A stretch of DNA of 64,000 nt, from the NCBI GenBank assembly GCA_034509755.1, contig CM067556.1, forward strand, positions 39,416,045-39,480,044, given 5' to 3'. The notes below the pieces were generated by a model, which saw nothing but the letters and a program-made list of their open reading frames with translations, had not been told where the DNA came from and ran no database searches. Below, piece after piece: positions 33,910-45,503 of this stretch (position 1 is the stretch's first letter; every line of letters begins with the position of its first letter). Made by a program: the position numbers and the translations under genes. This DNA is from Anisodus tanguticus (lineage: Eukaryota; Streptophyta; Magnoliopsida; Solanales; Solanaceae).

Positions 33910-35697
33910 ATGACTATTGAAGAATATCAAGAGTGTGAGGATCCCTTTGTTATTGAAGAACCCGAAGTCAAGAAGGTCCTTGAGGAAGATGTTGATCTTG
34001 CGAAGGAGGGTGAAAGTTTAGTAATCCAACGTGTGTTGACTGTTCAACTTGAAGAACATGAGGAGACACAAAAAGAGCAACTATTTTACACTCTATGCAA
34101 GGTAAATGACAAGATATGTAATATGATCATTGATGGAGGAACCTGTGCCAATATGGCCATCGTGGAAATGGTGGACAAATTGAAACTACCTACCAGCAGC
34201 CATTCTAAGCCATATGCTCTCGAATGGTTGAACAAAGACAAAGGGCTAAAGGTAATGAAACAAGCTCTTGCTAGTTTTTGGGTTGGTAAGTATGAAGATG
34301 AGATATGGTGTGACATCCTACCTATTGATTCTTGTCATATTTTATTGAGTCGGCCATGATAATTTGATAGAAAGTGCAACTGATGGAGAAAAGAATATCT
34401 ATTCTTTTCAAAAGGATGATAAGAAGATCTGGTTGATACCATTGTCACCTAATGAGGTGAAGAAAATGAAGACCCAAAATTCCAAAAACCGCAAGGAAAA
34501 GTCCGATTACCTTTTGCTTAATGCATCGGAGATAGAAGAAGAATTGAAGAAGGGGAGTTCTATAGATGCATTGGTGCGCAAGGAGAAGAAGAGTCTTGTG
34601 GGAGATATGGTTGAAGATGCCGACTCGAAGGAACTCTTGAAGAAATCTGAAGATGTGATTCTGGATGATCTTGCACCTGGATTACCACCAATTAGAACCT
34701 ATAGATACCATCTGGAAGAGGCAATGGAGTTGTAAGAACAAATGCAAGAATTACTAGACAAAGGCCTTGTTCGAGAGAATTTAGTCCATATGTTGTACCC
34801 GCCTTGTTGGTACCAATGAAAGATGGAACATCGCACATGAGTATTGTTAGTCGAGCGGTAAAAAACATCACCATGAAGTACATGTTTCCTATGCCAAGAT
34901 TGGATGATAATTGGGATGAATTGAGTGGGCCTAAGTTGTTCTCCAAGATAGATTTGAGGAGTGGCTACCATCAAATGAGGATGTGAGAGGAAGGTGAATC
35001 GAAAATGGCTTCCAAAACCAAGTATGGCTTGTACTAATGGCTTGTGATGCCATTTGGATTGTGGAATGCTCCCAGCTCTTTCATGAGTCTCATACACGAG
35101 GTGTTATTACCATTCATGGGGTATGTAGTATCATCCGAGGGCATTCATGTGGATCCATCAAAGATGGAAACTATCCGGAGTTGGCCCAAGCCTACGAATG
35201 TAAGTGAGGTAAGAAGTTTCCATGGTTTGGTTCATCATTTCATTCGAGATTATTGTACCCTTGCTTCCCCTATCACTGAACTAATGAGAAATGGTGAGTT
35301 AAAATGGTCCCAAGAAGCACAAAGAACTTTGGAAACCTTGAAGGGAAGGATATGTGAAGCACCGACTCTAGGCCTTGAGAAGCTATTTGAAATTGAGTGT
35401 GATTCTAGTAGAATTGGTGTTGGTGCCGTCTTGATTCAAGACAAAAGATCCATTGCTTTCTCTAGGGGAAATTGGGTGGTGCACGACTCAATCATTCTAC
35501 TTATGACAAAGACTTTTGTATTGTGAGATCCTTGGTCCAATGGGGACATTATTTGAAGTCAAAACCCTTTGTCTTGTATTCGGATCATTTGGTTTGGCCA
35601 TACATAGATGACGAGAATTTGAGGAATTTTTTTTTAAAGAAGGGGAGTATGATGTAAAGAAGGTCATGAGCTTAAGTGTCCAACATGAGCCATAAGG
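33910..35697 (+). pseudogene. Ty3 pol (plus-strand element 1), multiply deleted
   Basis: Protease in 33910-34359 (MIIDGGTCANM, then CHILLSRP). Linker in 34364-34735. RT N-terminal half in 34804-34986 (SKIDLRSGYHQM). The frame 35044-35526 reads MPFGLWNAPSSF and then jumps from PFMG to YVVSSEGIHVD, losing a 162-bp segment that contains YLDD. RNase H (FEIECDSSRIGVGAVL) follows, then FVLYSDH joins directly to LVW and PYIDDENL of the integrase C-terminus, so the integrase core is absent. Neither RT nor integrase can be active. Confidence 0.85.
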
Positions 35698-36136
35698 TGA
35701 TTTGCTAGGAGTGTCAAAGATTGCCAATCGTCCTATGGTGATATGCTTAGTGTGAAATGGAGTGTGGATTTGAGTTGAAGAAAAGAGTTGAAGATCCAAG
35801 AAGTGCCATTAATTTTCGGCTTTTATGTAGGTCTTGGACAAGACCATCTTTTAGCTTGCTTTTAATTTCTAGCTTAATTACTAGCTTCCCTTTTAGCTTA
35901 ATTACTAGGCCTTGTAATAAAATAGGATGACTAAGCTGAGAACCATCTAGAAAGAAAAGCTTCCAATGTCTCCCAAGGAGGTAATTCATGAACTGGCTAG
36001 TTCATGCACTTATCTACATGGATGACACAAAAGGTTGGCCTAGAGAACATGAAGGGTTGGTCGAGCATCTCCCCTATTCGAACAAGATACATGTTTGTAT
36101 CTTTCTTGTTTCTTCTTCTAGAAGTTCTAGAACTAA

Positions 36137-36144
36137 TATAAATA
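36137..36144 (+). promoter_or_regulatory. TATA box of LTR d
   Basis: tataaata in the conserved family context. Confidence 0.55.
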
Positions 36145-36243
36145 GGAGATGTAATTGATGTAAGGGGACATTGAAGTTTTATGAAATATATTTGAGTTTA
36201 CTCAAACTTGCTAAGTTTTCAAATTTTGTGTTGTTATCTTAGT

Positions 36244-36316
36244 CGGACCTTTTGTGGTCCAAACCCCGGTCCTTTTGTGGGCCACCCCTTGGTCCTTTTA
36301 TGGTACAAATACTTGG
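36244..36316 (+). repeat. 23-bp LTR minisatellite, three units
   Basis: The shortest version of the family array. Confidence 0.8.
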
Positions 36317-36856
36317 TGTATGTCTAGTTAGAACTTTTGTGATCTAACTATACCCAAGCGAAGGTTCTATCCGGTTACTTGTTACAAACACATTGAGGGT
36401 CTTCTCGACCAACATTACCTTACCCGCACACGAATTTGTTTATCAATTTCGTGCCCCATAATTGTCAAAACTACCTAATTCCTTGCACCCCAATACACTC
36501 CAATACTTCCTCAACTAACACCCAAAAGGTTGTCAATCGACTCCTCCCACAAACACCCGAAACCCCCAACTAATTCCTCACCATCCCAATCGCACCCCTA
36601 TTCCGCCAACCTTACTGTCCCGACCAGTTTCTGCCACTTTACCACCACCCAACCACCAACACCAACCACCAACATAACCTACAACGTGTCTAGTTCATCC
36701 CCTCCAAACGCCTTAGCCCAATACCCTCCAAATTCACCCGCAAACACACACTGCACGGAAACCCGCCAACCTCCATTTGACCCCCATTTTCGTATCCACC
36801 CGGTCCCAATCCAACTCCGACCCACCTAACCATACAATCCCCTCCTTATATACATC

Positions 36857-39041
36857 AATGACTATCGAAGAGTATCAAAATTATTGGGATTCCTTTGTTA
36901 TTGAGGAACCCAAAGTCAAGGAGGTCCTAGAGAAAAATGTAGATCTTGCGAAAGAGGGTGAAAGTTTAGTACTCAGACATGTGTTGAGTGTTCAACTTGA
37001 AGAACATGAGGAGACACAAAGGGAGAAACTATTTTACAATCGATGCAAGGTAAATGACAATGTATGTAATATGATCATTGATGGAGGAAAATGTACCAAT
37101 GCGGCCTCCGTGGAAATGGTGGAAAAATTGAAGTTGCCTACCCGCGACCATCCTAAACCATATGCTCTCTAATGGTGACCAAAGACAAAGGGCTAAAGGT
37201 AATGAAACAAGATCTTGTTAGTTTTCGGGTTTGTAAGTATGAAGATGAGATATGGTATGACATCCTACCTATGGATGCTTGACATATTTTATTGGGAGGA
37301 CCATGGCAATTTGATAGGAAAGCACAATATGATGGAGAAAAGAATGTCTATTATTTTCAAAAGGATGACAAGAAAGTCCGGTTGATACCATTGTCACCTA
37401 GTGAGGTGAGGAAAATGAAGATCCAAAATGCCAAGAACCGCAAGGAAACGTCCGAGGCCCTCTTTATTAATGCATCGGTGATAGAAGAGGAGTTGTAGAA
37501 GGGGAGTCCTATATATGCATTAGTGTGCAAGGATAAGAATAGTCTTGTGGGAGATACCATTGAAGATGCCGACTTGAAGGAGCTCTTGAAGAAATTTGAA
37601 GATGTATTTCAGGATGATCTTGCACCCGGATTACCACCAATCAGAGGTGTTGAACATGCTATTGATTTTATTCCAGGAAGTTCATTATCTAATCGTCCAG
37701 CCTATAGATGCAATCCGAAAGAGGCTAAGGAGTTGCAAAGACAACTGCAAGAATTACTAGACAAAGGCTTTGCCCGACATAGCCTTAGTCCCTCTGCGGT
37801 ACCCGCCTTGTTGGTGCCAAAGAAAGATGGGATTTGGCGCATGTGTATTGATAGCCGAGCGGTAAATAACATCACCGTGAACTACATGTTTCTTATGTTG
37901 AGATTGGATGATATTTTGGATGAATTGAGTGGGGTCAAGTTGTTCTCCAAGATAGATTTGATGAGTGGCTACCATAAAATGAGGATACGAGTGGGAGATG
38001 AATGGAAGCCGACTTTCAAGACCAATTATGGTTTGTACGAATGGATTGTGATGCCATTTGGATTGTGTAATACTCCAAGCTCTTTCATAAGGCTCATGCA
38101 TGAGGTACTACAACCATTCATGGGTAAATTTGTTATGGTTTACTTAGATGATATCTTAATTTATAGTCAATATAGGGAGTCTCACTTGTCGCATTTAGAA
38201 GCTTTATTTAAGAAGTTAAGAGATGTAAAGTTGTATGGCAAGTTAGAGAAGTGTGCTTTTATGATTACTAGTATCCCATTCTTAGGATACATAGTATCAT
38301 CCGAGGGCATTCATGTGGATCTATCCAAGGTGAAAGCTATCCGGAGTTGGCCCGAGCCTACGAATGTAAGTAAGGTAAGAAGTTTCCATGGTTTGACTTC
38401 TTTTTATCATCATTTCATTCGAGATTTTGTACCCTTGTTGCCCTATCATTGAACTAATGAAAAAGGCTGGGTTTAAATGGTCCCAAGGAGCACAAATAGC
38501 TTTGGAAACCTTGAAGAGAAGGTTATGTGAAGCACTGGCTCTAGCTATTCCAAACCTTGAGAAGCTATTTGAAATTGAATGTGGTGCTAGTGGAATTGGT
38601 GTTGGTACCGTCTTGATTCAAGATAAATGACCCATTGCTTTCTTTAGTAAAAAATTTGGTGGTGCCCAGCTCAATTATTCTACTTATGATGAGGAATTTT
38701 ATATTGTGAGATGCTTGGTCCAATGGGAACATTATTTGAGACCGAAACCTTTTGTCTTGTATTCGGATAATTTGGTTTGGTTACACCTAAGGAAGGAAAG
38801 ATTTCCCAACATGAGAAAGAACAAGCTAATGCCGAGGGCGGATGGTCCTTTCAAGATATTGTCCAGGTTCGGGGAAAGCACCTACAAGGTAGAACTTCCG
38901 GGCGAATATGGAGGTATTAGTTCAACGTTTAATGTTGGAGACTTATCACCATACATAGTGGATGAGAATTTGAGGGAAAATTTTGTTAAAGAAGAGGAGT
39001 ATGATGAAAAAAAGGTTGTAAACTTAAGTTTCCAACATTAG
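36857..39041 (+). pseudogene. Ty3 pol (plus-strand element 2), lacking gag and integrase core
   Basis: It starts straight after LTR d with the MTIEEYQ segment, then protease (MIIDGGKCTN; 36857-37172), a broken stretch, and a linker (37292-37498). The frame 37523-38452 is a long RT with LLVPKKDGIWRMCIDSRAVNN, MPFGLCNTPSSF and the catalytic VMVYLDDILIYSQ. RNase H N-terminal part follows (38427-38630, FEIECGASGIGVGTVL). Then 38706-39041 joins FVLYSDN to LVWLHLRKERFPN and the integrase C-terminus with YKVELPGEYGGISSTFNVG. The RNase H tail and the integrase core are missing at the same join as in element 1. Confidence 0.86.
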
Positions 39042-39517
39042 CCACGAGGTGATTTTCTAGGAGTGCCAAAGATTGCCAACCGTCCTATGATGACATGCTT
39101 AAGGTGGGGTGGAATGTGGAGTGGAGTTGAAGACAAAACTTGAACATCCAAGAAGGAAACATCTTTTTCGGCTTTTATATAGGTCTTGGCCGAGACCACC
39201 TTTTAGCTTGTTTTAATTCCTATCTTAATTACTAGATCTCCTTATAGCTTAATTACTATGTCATGTAATAAGAATAGATGACCAAGCCGAGAACCATCTA
39301 GAAGGAGAAGCTTCCAACGTTCCCCAAGTAGGTAATTTATGAATTAGCTAGTTCATGAACTTATCTACATTGATGACACAAAAAGGTGGCCTAGAGAATA
39401 TGAAGAGTTGGGTTTTTTCCCTTCTCCCAAATCAGCCAAACCTCTCCCCCTTTTCCATTCGTCCAAGATGCATTTTTATGTCTATCTTGTTACCTCTTCT
39501 AGAAGATTTAGAACTAG

Positions 39518-39525
39518 TATAAATA
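39518..39525 (+). promoter_or_regulatory. TATA box of LTR e
   Basis: tataaata followed by gggg, about 100 bases before the minisatellite. Confidence 0.6.
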
Positions 39526-39625
39526 GGGGATATAGTTGATGAAAGGAGACATTGAAATTTTAAGAAATATATTTCAGTTTTCTCAAACTTTGCTAAGTTA
39601 TTCAACTTTTGTGTTGTTATCTTAG

Positions 39626-39719
39626 TTGGTCCTTTTGTAGTGAAAACCTTGATCCTTTTGTGGTCCAACCCTCGGTCCTTTTGTGGTCCAACCCTTGGTC
39701 CTTTTGTGGTCCAAACCCT
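39626..39719 (+). repeat. 23-bp LTR minisatellite, four units
   Basis: Four units with the first one diverged ('ttgtagtgaaaacc'). Confidence 0.82.
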
Positions 39720-40282
39720 AGGTATAAGTCTAGTTAGAACTTTTGTGATCTAACTATATCCAATCTAAGGTTCTATCCGGTTACTTTGTCGCAAACACAT
39801 TAGAAGGTCATCTTGACCTACATCACCTTACCCGCACCCGAACTTGTCTATCAAATTTCGTGCCCAATCATTGTCCAAACTGCCTAATCCCTTTCATCCC
39901 ATTACACTACAAAACTTCCCCAACCTACACCAAAGAGGTCGTTAACCAACTCCTCCCAAAAACACCCGAAAACCCAACCAACTACTCCACCTTCCTCACC
40001 GGGTTCAACCTTCATACCTTACTGTCTCAACTAGTTTCCGCCACCTTACCACCATACAACCACCAAATACGAACCACTAACATAACCTACAACGTGTCTA
40101 CTTCATCCTCTCCAAACGCCTTAGCCCCAAACCACGTAAAGGCACACGTACACCTCCCACAAACCCAAACTGTTCGGAAACTATCCTATTCCACCAACCT
40201 CCATTCGATTCCCATATTTGTGTCCGTCCAACCCCAAGCCAACTCTGAACAACCTAACCATACAATCCCCTCCTTATATACA

Positions 40283-40477
40283 TCACGCTGCATCAGCATG
40301 AGTCATCACCATCTGTGAGAGAATAGAAACAAAGGTATGATAAAAATTTGATTCAAATTTGCACGAAAGTGGAATTTCCTAAATGTCCCATAACCTCTCA
40401 ATGATAAGTACGGAAGTCTCCACACTGATCCGCAAGACTTTACTAGATTTCTCTTGTATTTAAGACCGTTTAACCTG
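40283..40477 (-). other. Leader and gag start of the split Ty3 element
   Basis: The minus strand here runs from the primer site to an ATG at 40312-40310 in the context CACAGATGGTGATG, a common start of Solanaceae Ty3 gag. Only about nine codons follow before a TGA and the cluster border at 40283. The gag then resumes at 26277. The cluster therefore lies at the very start of this gag. Confidence 0.6.
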
Positions 40478-40489
40478 TCTCTCATACCA
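40478..40489 (-). promoter_or_regulatory. Degenerate tRNA-Met primer site of the split Ty3 element
   Basis: The minus strand reads TGGTATGAGAGA, against TGGTATCAGAGC, four bases from the LTR end TGTCACGACC at 40494. Confidence 0.6.
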
Positions 40490-40493
40490 ACAT

Positions 40494-43255
40494 TGTCACG
40501 ACCTTTTTTCAGGAATTGTGGTGGCACCTACACAACTCTTACCAGTAGACAAACCACTCCAAATCATTCACATGATATAACATAGCTTAAGCAAAAAAAC
40601 AAAATACTACATAATCTGTCTCATAATATAAATGCGGAAATATATATGTCACGACCAATACAAATTCCACCAAAATATAGTCTGTGTATACAAGAGCACT
40701 AGAGATCCGATATAAGTTTGCGATAGGCACACAAGCAAAAACCAAAAACATAATCTAAATAAGTCTGACATGTCTCTCGAATAGCAAATAAAAGACTGTA
40801 ATGAAGATAAAGCAATCTGGGGTATTTCGAAAGTTGCATCCTCACCCTGAAAGCTGGAGATCACCCACTCGAACTCAGCCACGCTATCCAGCAGAAGTAT
40901 AAGGTACTAAATCTTCATCCAAATAAAATACATCAAGTATAGTATTAGTACACAACGTACCGCCGTAGGTATCATAGGTCAACAACTATGAAAGATACAC
41001 AAAAGGAGATAAATACCAAGTTGACACCAATTAATCCTGTACTAACAATTTAATACCCAAGTAAGGTCAAATTGTCACAGCAAGTTCCACAGTATTCGTC
41101 AAACACCTTTTCAAATAAGATTTCATAATCACTTAAATTATCCAAGTTCAGAAGAGTTCAATAATAGCAATCCTAGTATCACTAGCAAGTACCATCCATT
41201 CATATTTAGAAATCTAGTCAAGTCATCAACAATCAATCCAGGACCAAGTCCATCCACAGATAATCAATAATATTATGTATGTATGATAATGAATGCATGC
41301 ATATGCGAGGTACCTTATCCTTCCATTATACATGATGTCAAGTTTTTATTATGGTCAACTCACCCATGAGGGACCTGCGAAGTCCATATACCCCTACGGA
41401 ATGTCCCATCAGAGCCCAGCTCTTGGCTGAATAAATATCATGTTGCAAGTGTGCAAGTCCATTCACCATGTATCACAATCATCATCTCAGTGTTGCCATA
41501 ATCTCATATTGTTCTTACATTCCTGATCTCTTGGACCCACAGGACATATATACCACTCCAATATATATATCATCGGAACCTTGAGTGTATGAATGCAAAT
41601 GATATTTCAAGGCAAGAATCAAGATATAATGAGATGCAATCAAGTATAGAGATGAAATATCACATGTTTTTAAAGATTGAATAGCACACATATATAATCC
41701 AAGTACAAATTAGGATATAAAATCATGTGTGATGAGTAAACATACAATAGTAAACATGGAGACAAGCCCGCATATGGCAACAAGCCCACTCAATCAACAG
41801 TCTGAACTAGAACAGGGATGATTCCCCAATCATCACAGGTTAACACCGATAGCCCCTCAAACTTTCATCACAATCGTTTGAGAAGGACCCCCAAACACGC
41901 CTAATACCCCTCCAATATTTATAACTAATTACGCACTTCTATCGAAGTCTTGTAAAAGTAAACCGTAGCCAACCTCTGGGTCGAACAGGAGCGCAAACCA
42001 ATCGAGCCTCAGTGATCACCTTTCCCTTCCACTGTGCCTCGGATAATCGAAGTCTAAGCACGCATGTACTATTCGTTAATGAAGAGCTTACACAACATAC
42101 AATGATATAATCCTTATAAAAGCAATAGTTTAAATACCAACCCCGGGCCCACGCTACCCAGACTCAAACTTTATTACCCAAAAACCAAGAACACGTACTA
42201 GTTATTCATATCCTTAAGTTAATTGGAAAACTATACATCTTTGAACCTTTAATTGAACAATCTACAAAAAGCCCCAATTGGAAACTCTAGAATTTCCCCT
42301 AAATGGAATAGGTTTGTATACTCAAATTAAGCTTTATATCATCATAATCTAGCAATTCCCAACACTAATTCATAACGATCTAGTAATTCAGTTCATAAAG
42401 ACCCTTTAAATCCATTGTTTAACTCTCTTAAACTCATAAGAGCTTACAAATCATCTTCCCTAACTTAAAGACATACTATATCACCATTAAAGGACTTAAA
42501 ACATAAAATAAAATCACAAGGGAAGGAAACCTTTACCTCAAGGATGAAATCACACTAAATCTCAGAAAACTCTCCCTTGAGGCTTTAGGTTCGAGATATG
42601 CTATTTTGGAAAAATAACCTTAACCTAAGAATTACATAGAACACCTGATCCAACGATCCCTCCCAATACAATAGACCTCGCTGGCGTGGATTTTCTTCTG
42701 CACAAAATAATCTGGATGAGGCGGTGTCACCCGACTTTATAGAGGTGCACCCGCCCTTGCAGATGTCCCATTTTCCAAGGCGGAAACCCAATAGCTTTCC
42801 AACCCCCACTTTTGAAATCCAACCTCCCATCGAAGTGGACACGCACACTCGATCGGGGACAATCCCAGTGTCGCCCCCCGGACACAAGGCTCATCTAAGG
42901 ACATCGAACACTCGATCAAAGAAAAATAATCCCAAACTCCCATCAAACACCCAAAAATACATCTGATTTCCTCGTGAAGTGAATAAATGACTTGACTAAG
43001 TCATAAATGACCCTCCGAAACTACCGAAAGTGACGGATCTCAGAAACAAACCCATCGAGCCAAAAGTCAACTTTGTGTCAAACTATCCAACTCTAAGTTT
43101 CTAATTTAGGGTTTTCCATCTGAAACTCATATAAATAAACCTCGAGATCCATGCCACCTATCCTCGCGCATCACCAACCCCACATAGAGTCTACCGGAAG
43201 GTTCAAACAAGAAAATAAGGGTCTTTATCTAAGAACGACCAGATGGATCATTACA
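40494..43255 (-). repeat. 5' LTR (2,762 bp) of the split Ty3 element
   Basis: On the minus strand it starts TGTAATGATCC at 43255 and ends GGTCGTGACA at 40494, next to the primer site. No coding frame was found. Its right side abuts a fragment of a different LTR (43256 onward), so the element had inserted in that older LTR. The expected 3' LTR partner is not in the window. Confidence 0.65.
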
Positions 43256-45298
43256 TTAACTTCCCAACTGACTAATAGAAACTGGAGACCGGTGGTAAAT
43301 AATGATACATAAAGACCAAACTAATTGTAATTGCCCAACCGATCATAACAGTGGTGAATGCGTGTCTTCCCAACCGGTGGTAACTGGCTAACCGATCATA
43401 ACCTAATGGTGAATACATGTCTACCCAATTGGTGATAAATAACGACACATAACTTCCTTACCGGTGATAACTTCCCGACCGGTCGTAGCTTGTGGTGAAT
43501 AGAAATACCATAGTCATGCTCTTATAGGTATTGTACATATGTATATAATGTTATTACTTCGCTTATATATCGCCATTAGATCCACACACGGACTTATATT
43601 ATTATTGGAGTCATAAAGAGACGTCGTGAACTTATCATAGTGATGTAAGGTCATTAAACACCCGAGTATCATTTTTGAACTATCATCAATAAAGACTCAC
43701 CTCATCTTGAAGCTAAAGGAACCTTTTAGCGCGGATACATATAGCATAGGAAACCATAAACAAGAGCTCCTAATCCACTAAGAGTAGAGTCGTTACACTT
43801 TTAACTGACATTATGGAGGTAACATACCTTTTTCTCTTTCATAGAAATCAACAAGACAATATACATCATTTCTAGCTTTTGTGAAACCAGTAACGAGCTA
43901 AAAGATGTCAATATAGACGAGATGTCATAAAGTGCAGAAGGTTCTCCCGACAAGGGACAAACAAGAAACATGGAATCGTTTCAAGAGTGAAAAGACAAAC
44001 ATAACTTCTATCGACCAAAATAAAATTCTCTTTAGTGAGTGTTTTGTTGTACATCGTCACTTCAAGAATCATGCCAAAAGAAGAAGCATTTAACCTTGAA
44101 ATACCTGAACTGATTCGCTGGACAATCCATCCAACGCACCCTATATAATACTTTAATATACAATAATGACACTCACACTTTCGTCACACTAAGGAAATAC
44201 TAGTATATCTCATATATTGAGCGACAAGCTTGTTATATAATGAATCGACATCATCTCCCCTATTCCTTTAACATCCCTCAAGTTTAAAATAATAAGAACA
44301 ATAGGAACCACATCAAATTTAGCCACACAACATCTTTGAACAATCACCAAACAACCCATATGACAATGACAACACATTATACGATTTCCCGCTAGTAATT
44401 CTTTATTTCTCATCCCACAAGTTATTTAAGATCTAGACAAACTTAAATATTTTTAAGAGAGGAGAATTCTTATCTAATATTTCAAGAACTACTCTTCTTC
44501 CACCTTACATCACTTTGAAGAAATTCCCAATTGATTATTATCTTGAGGAATCCGACGGTATAATCATGAATTGACGAAGGAAAATAGCTACACACATGAT
44601 CAAGAAAAGAGGAAGAAAACGTTGTTGCATTTCCTTGATCTTGAAAAAAAGAAAGGGAATGTAAACTAGTTGTTGCACTTCGTTATTTACTTGGAGAGAG
44701 AGATAAAGTTGTTATGGATGAACGACTCATTCTTTACTTATATTGATACGCAGTTGTATATATATAATGTTAATCATTAGCCAAAAAGATGTAAATAATT
44801 AGTAATTAATGTTGCCCCACTAGCAAAACATTGGGCGGTGGAAAGACATCATGATAGGTAATGGATAAACTCATATAAAGTTATATATATGTCTTGGTCC
44901 GTATCCTATAATTAATGCTCACTGTATAACAAAATAAAATCTTTAAATAACCAGCTTCTAGAATTCTTAAAAAAATCATAGCTATTTTATAAAATTATAA
45001 AATCTCATTTATAAACATTCTCATATCGTATATATAATTTATGGCATATGTGAAAAGTAATAATAATAAGAATTAGTTAAAATTATATTTATTAAATTCT
45101 CATGAAAATCTAATTAAAGAATATATATATATATACCAATATCAAAATAACAACTAGCGGGATCAAGATTGTCAATCTTATAGGGTCTTACAACAACATT
45201 GTGATAAACCCTTTATAACCTCATGAATGACCTTAATCCCTTTATACTCATATGGATTTACTAAGATACATCATCACCCCATGGTGCGAGGTGTTACA
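43256..45298 (-). repeat. 3' LTR of the short-interior element, truncated on the left
   Basis: The minus strand starts TGTAACACCTCGC at 45298, next to a polypurine tract. It aligns with 45504-48050 including the 'ggtgaata.gtgtct.cc' repeats at about 43353, 43408 and 43494. The LTR 3' end is missing because the 5' LTR of the split Ty3 element interrupts at 43255. Confidence 0.7.
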
Positions 45299-45503
45299 TC
45301 ATTCCCCCTTTAGGAACATTCGTCCACAAATGTGGACTGTAACTGTTGGCTCTAACACATGATTTGAAGATCTCTTAACATCGCTCTATTGCATTATCTA
45401 CAATGTGAAAGAAGAGAAACCAATCCTAAATGCGTTGTATCCTCCTGATTATAAATGTGGTGCACAACATATCCCTAGGTCACGACTTGCTCTGATACTA
45501 ATT
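45299..45503 (-). mobile_element. Very short interior (205 bp) of a two-LTR element
   Basis: Between the two LTRs only a polypurine tract (minus strand AAAGGGGGAATGA next to 45298), about 170 bases of leader and a primer site (45489-45500) remain. The leader matches the leader near 12840-12980. There is no coding capacity. It is either a large internal deletion or a non-autonomous element. Confidence 0.72.
45489..45500 (-). promoter_or_regulatory. tRNA-Met primer site, one mismatch
   Basis: The minus strand reads TAGTATCAGAGC, three bases from the 5' LTR. Confidence 0.75.

Larger units (their letters stand above)
35745..36854 (+). repeat. LTR d, shared between plus-strand elements 1 and 2
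   Basis: It aligns with LTR e and ends CCCCTCCTTATATACA at 36854. It follows element 1 like a 3' LTR and precedes element 2, but no primer site follows it. Element 2 begins directly at the segment equivalent to 33907. The left border is approximate. Confidence 0.72.
39095..40282 (+). repeat. LTR e (outer 3' LTR of the plus-strand array)
   Basis: The best preserved LTR of the family. It ends CCCCTCCTTATATACA at 40282 and its start lies somewhere in 39095-39180. A purine-rich 'aaggtggggtggaa' near 39104 may be the polypurine tract. Confidence 0.72.

Noticed and set aside
26273..40287. A target duplication around the whole 14-kb Ty3 cluster
   Set aside because: Left flank gtcga and right flank tcacg do not match directly. 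The outer LTRs belong to different, inverted elements, so none is required.
42585..42966. Overlapping frames on both strands around 42585-42966
   Set aside because: Locally GC-richer LTR sequence leaves several frames open by chance; no domain, and inside the 2.8-kb LTR.
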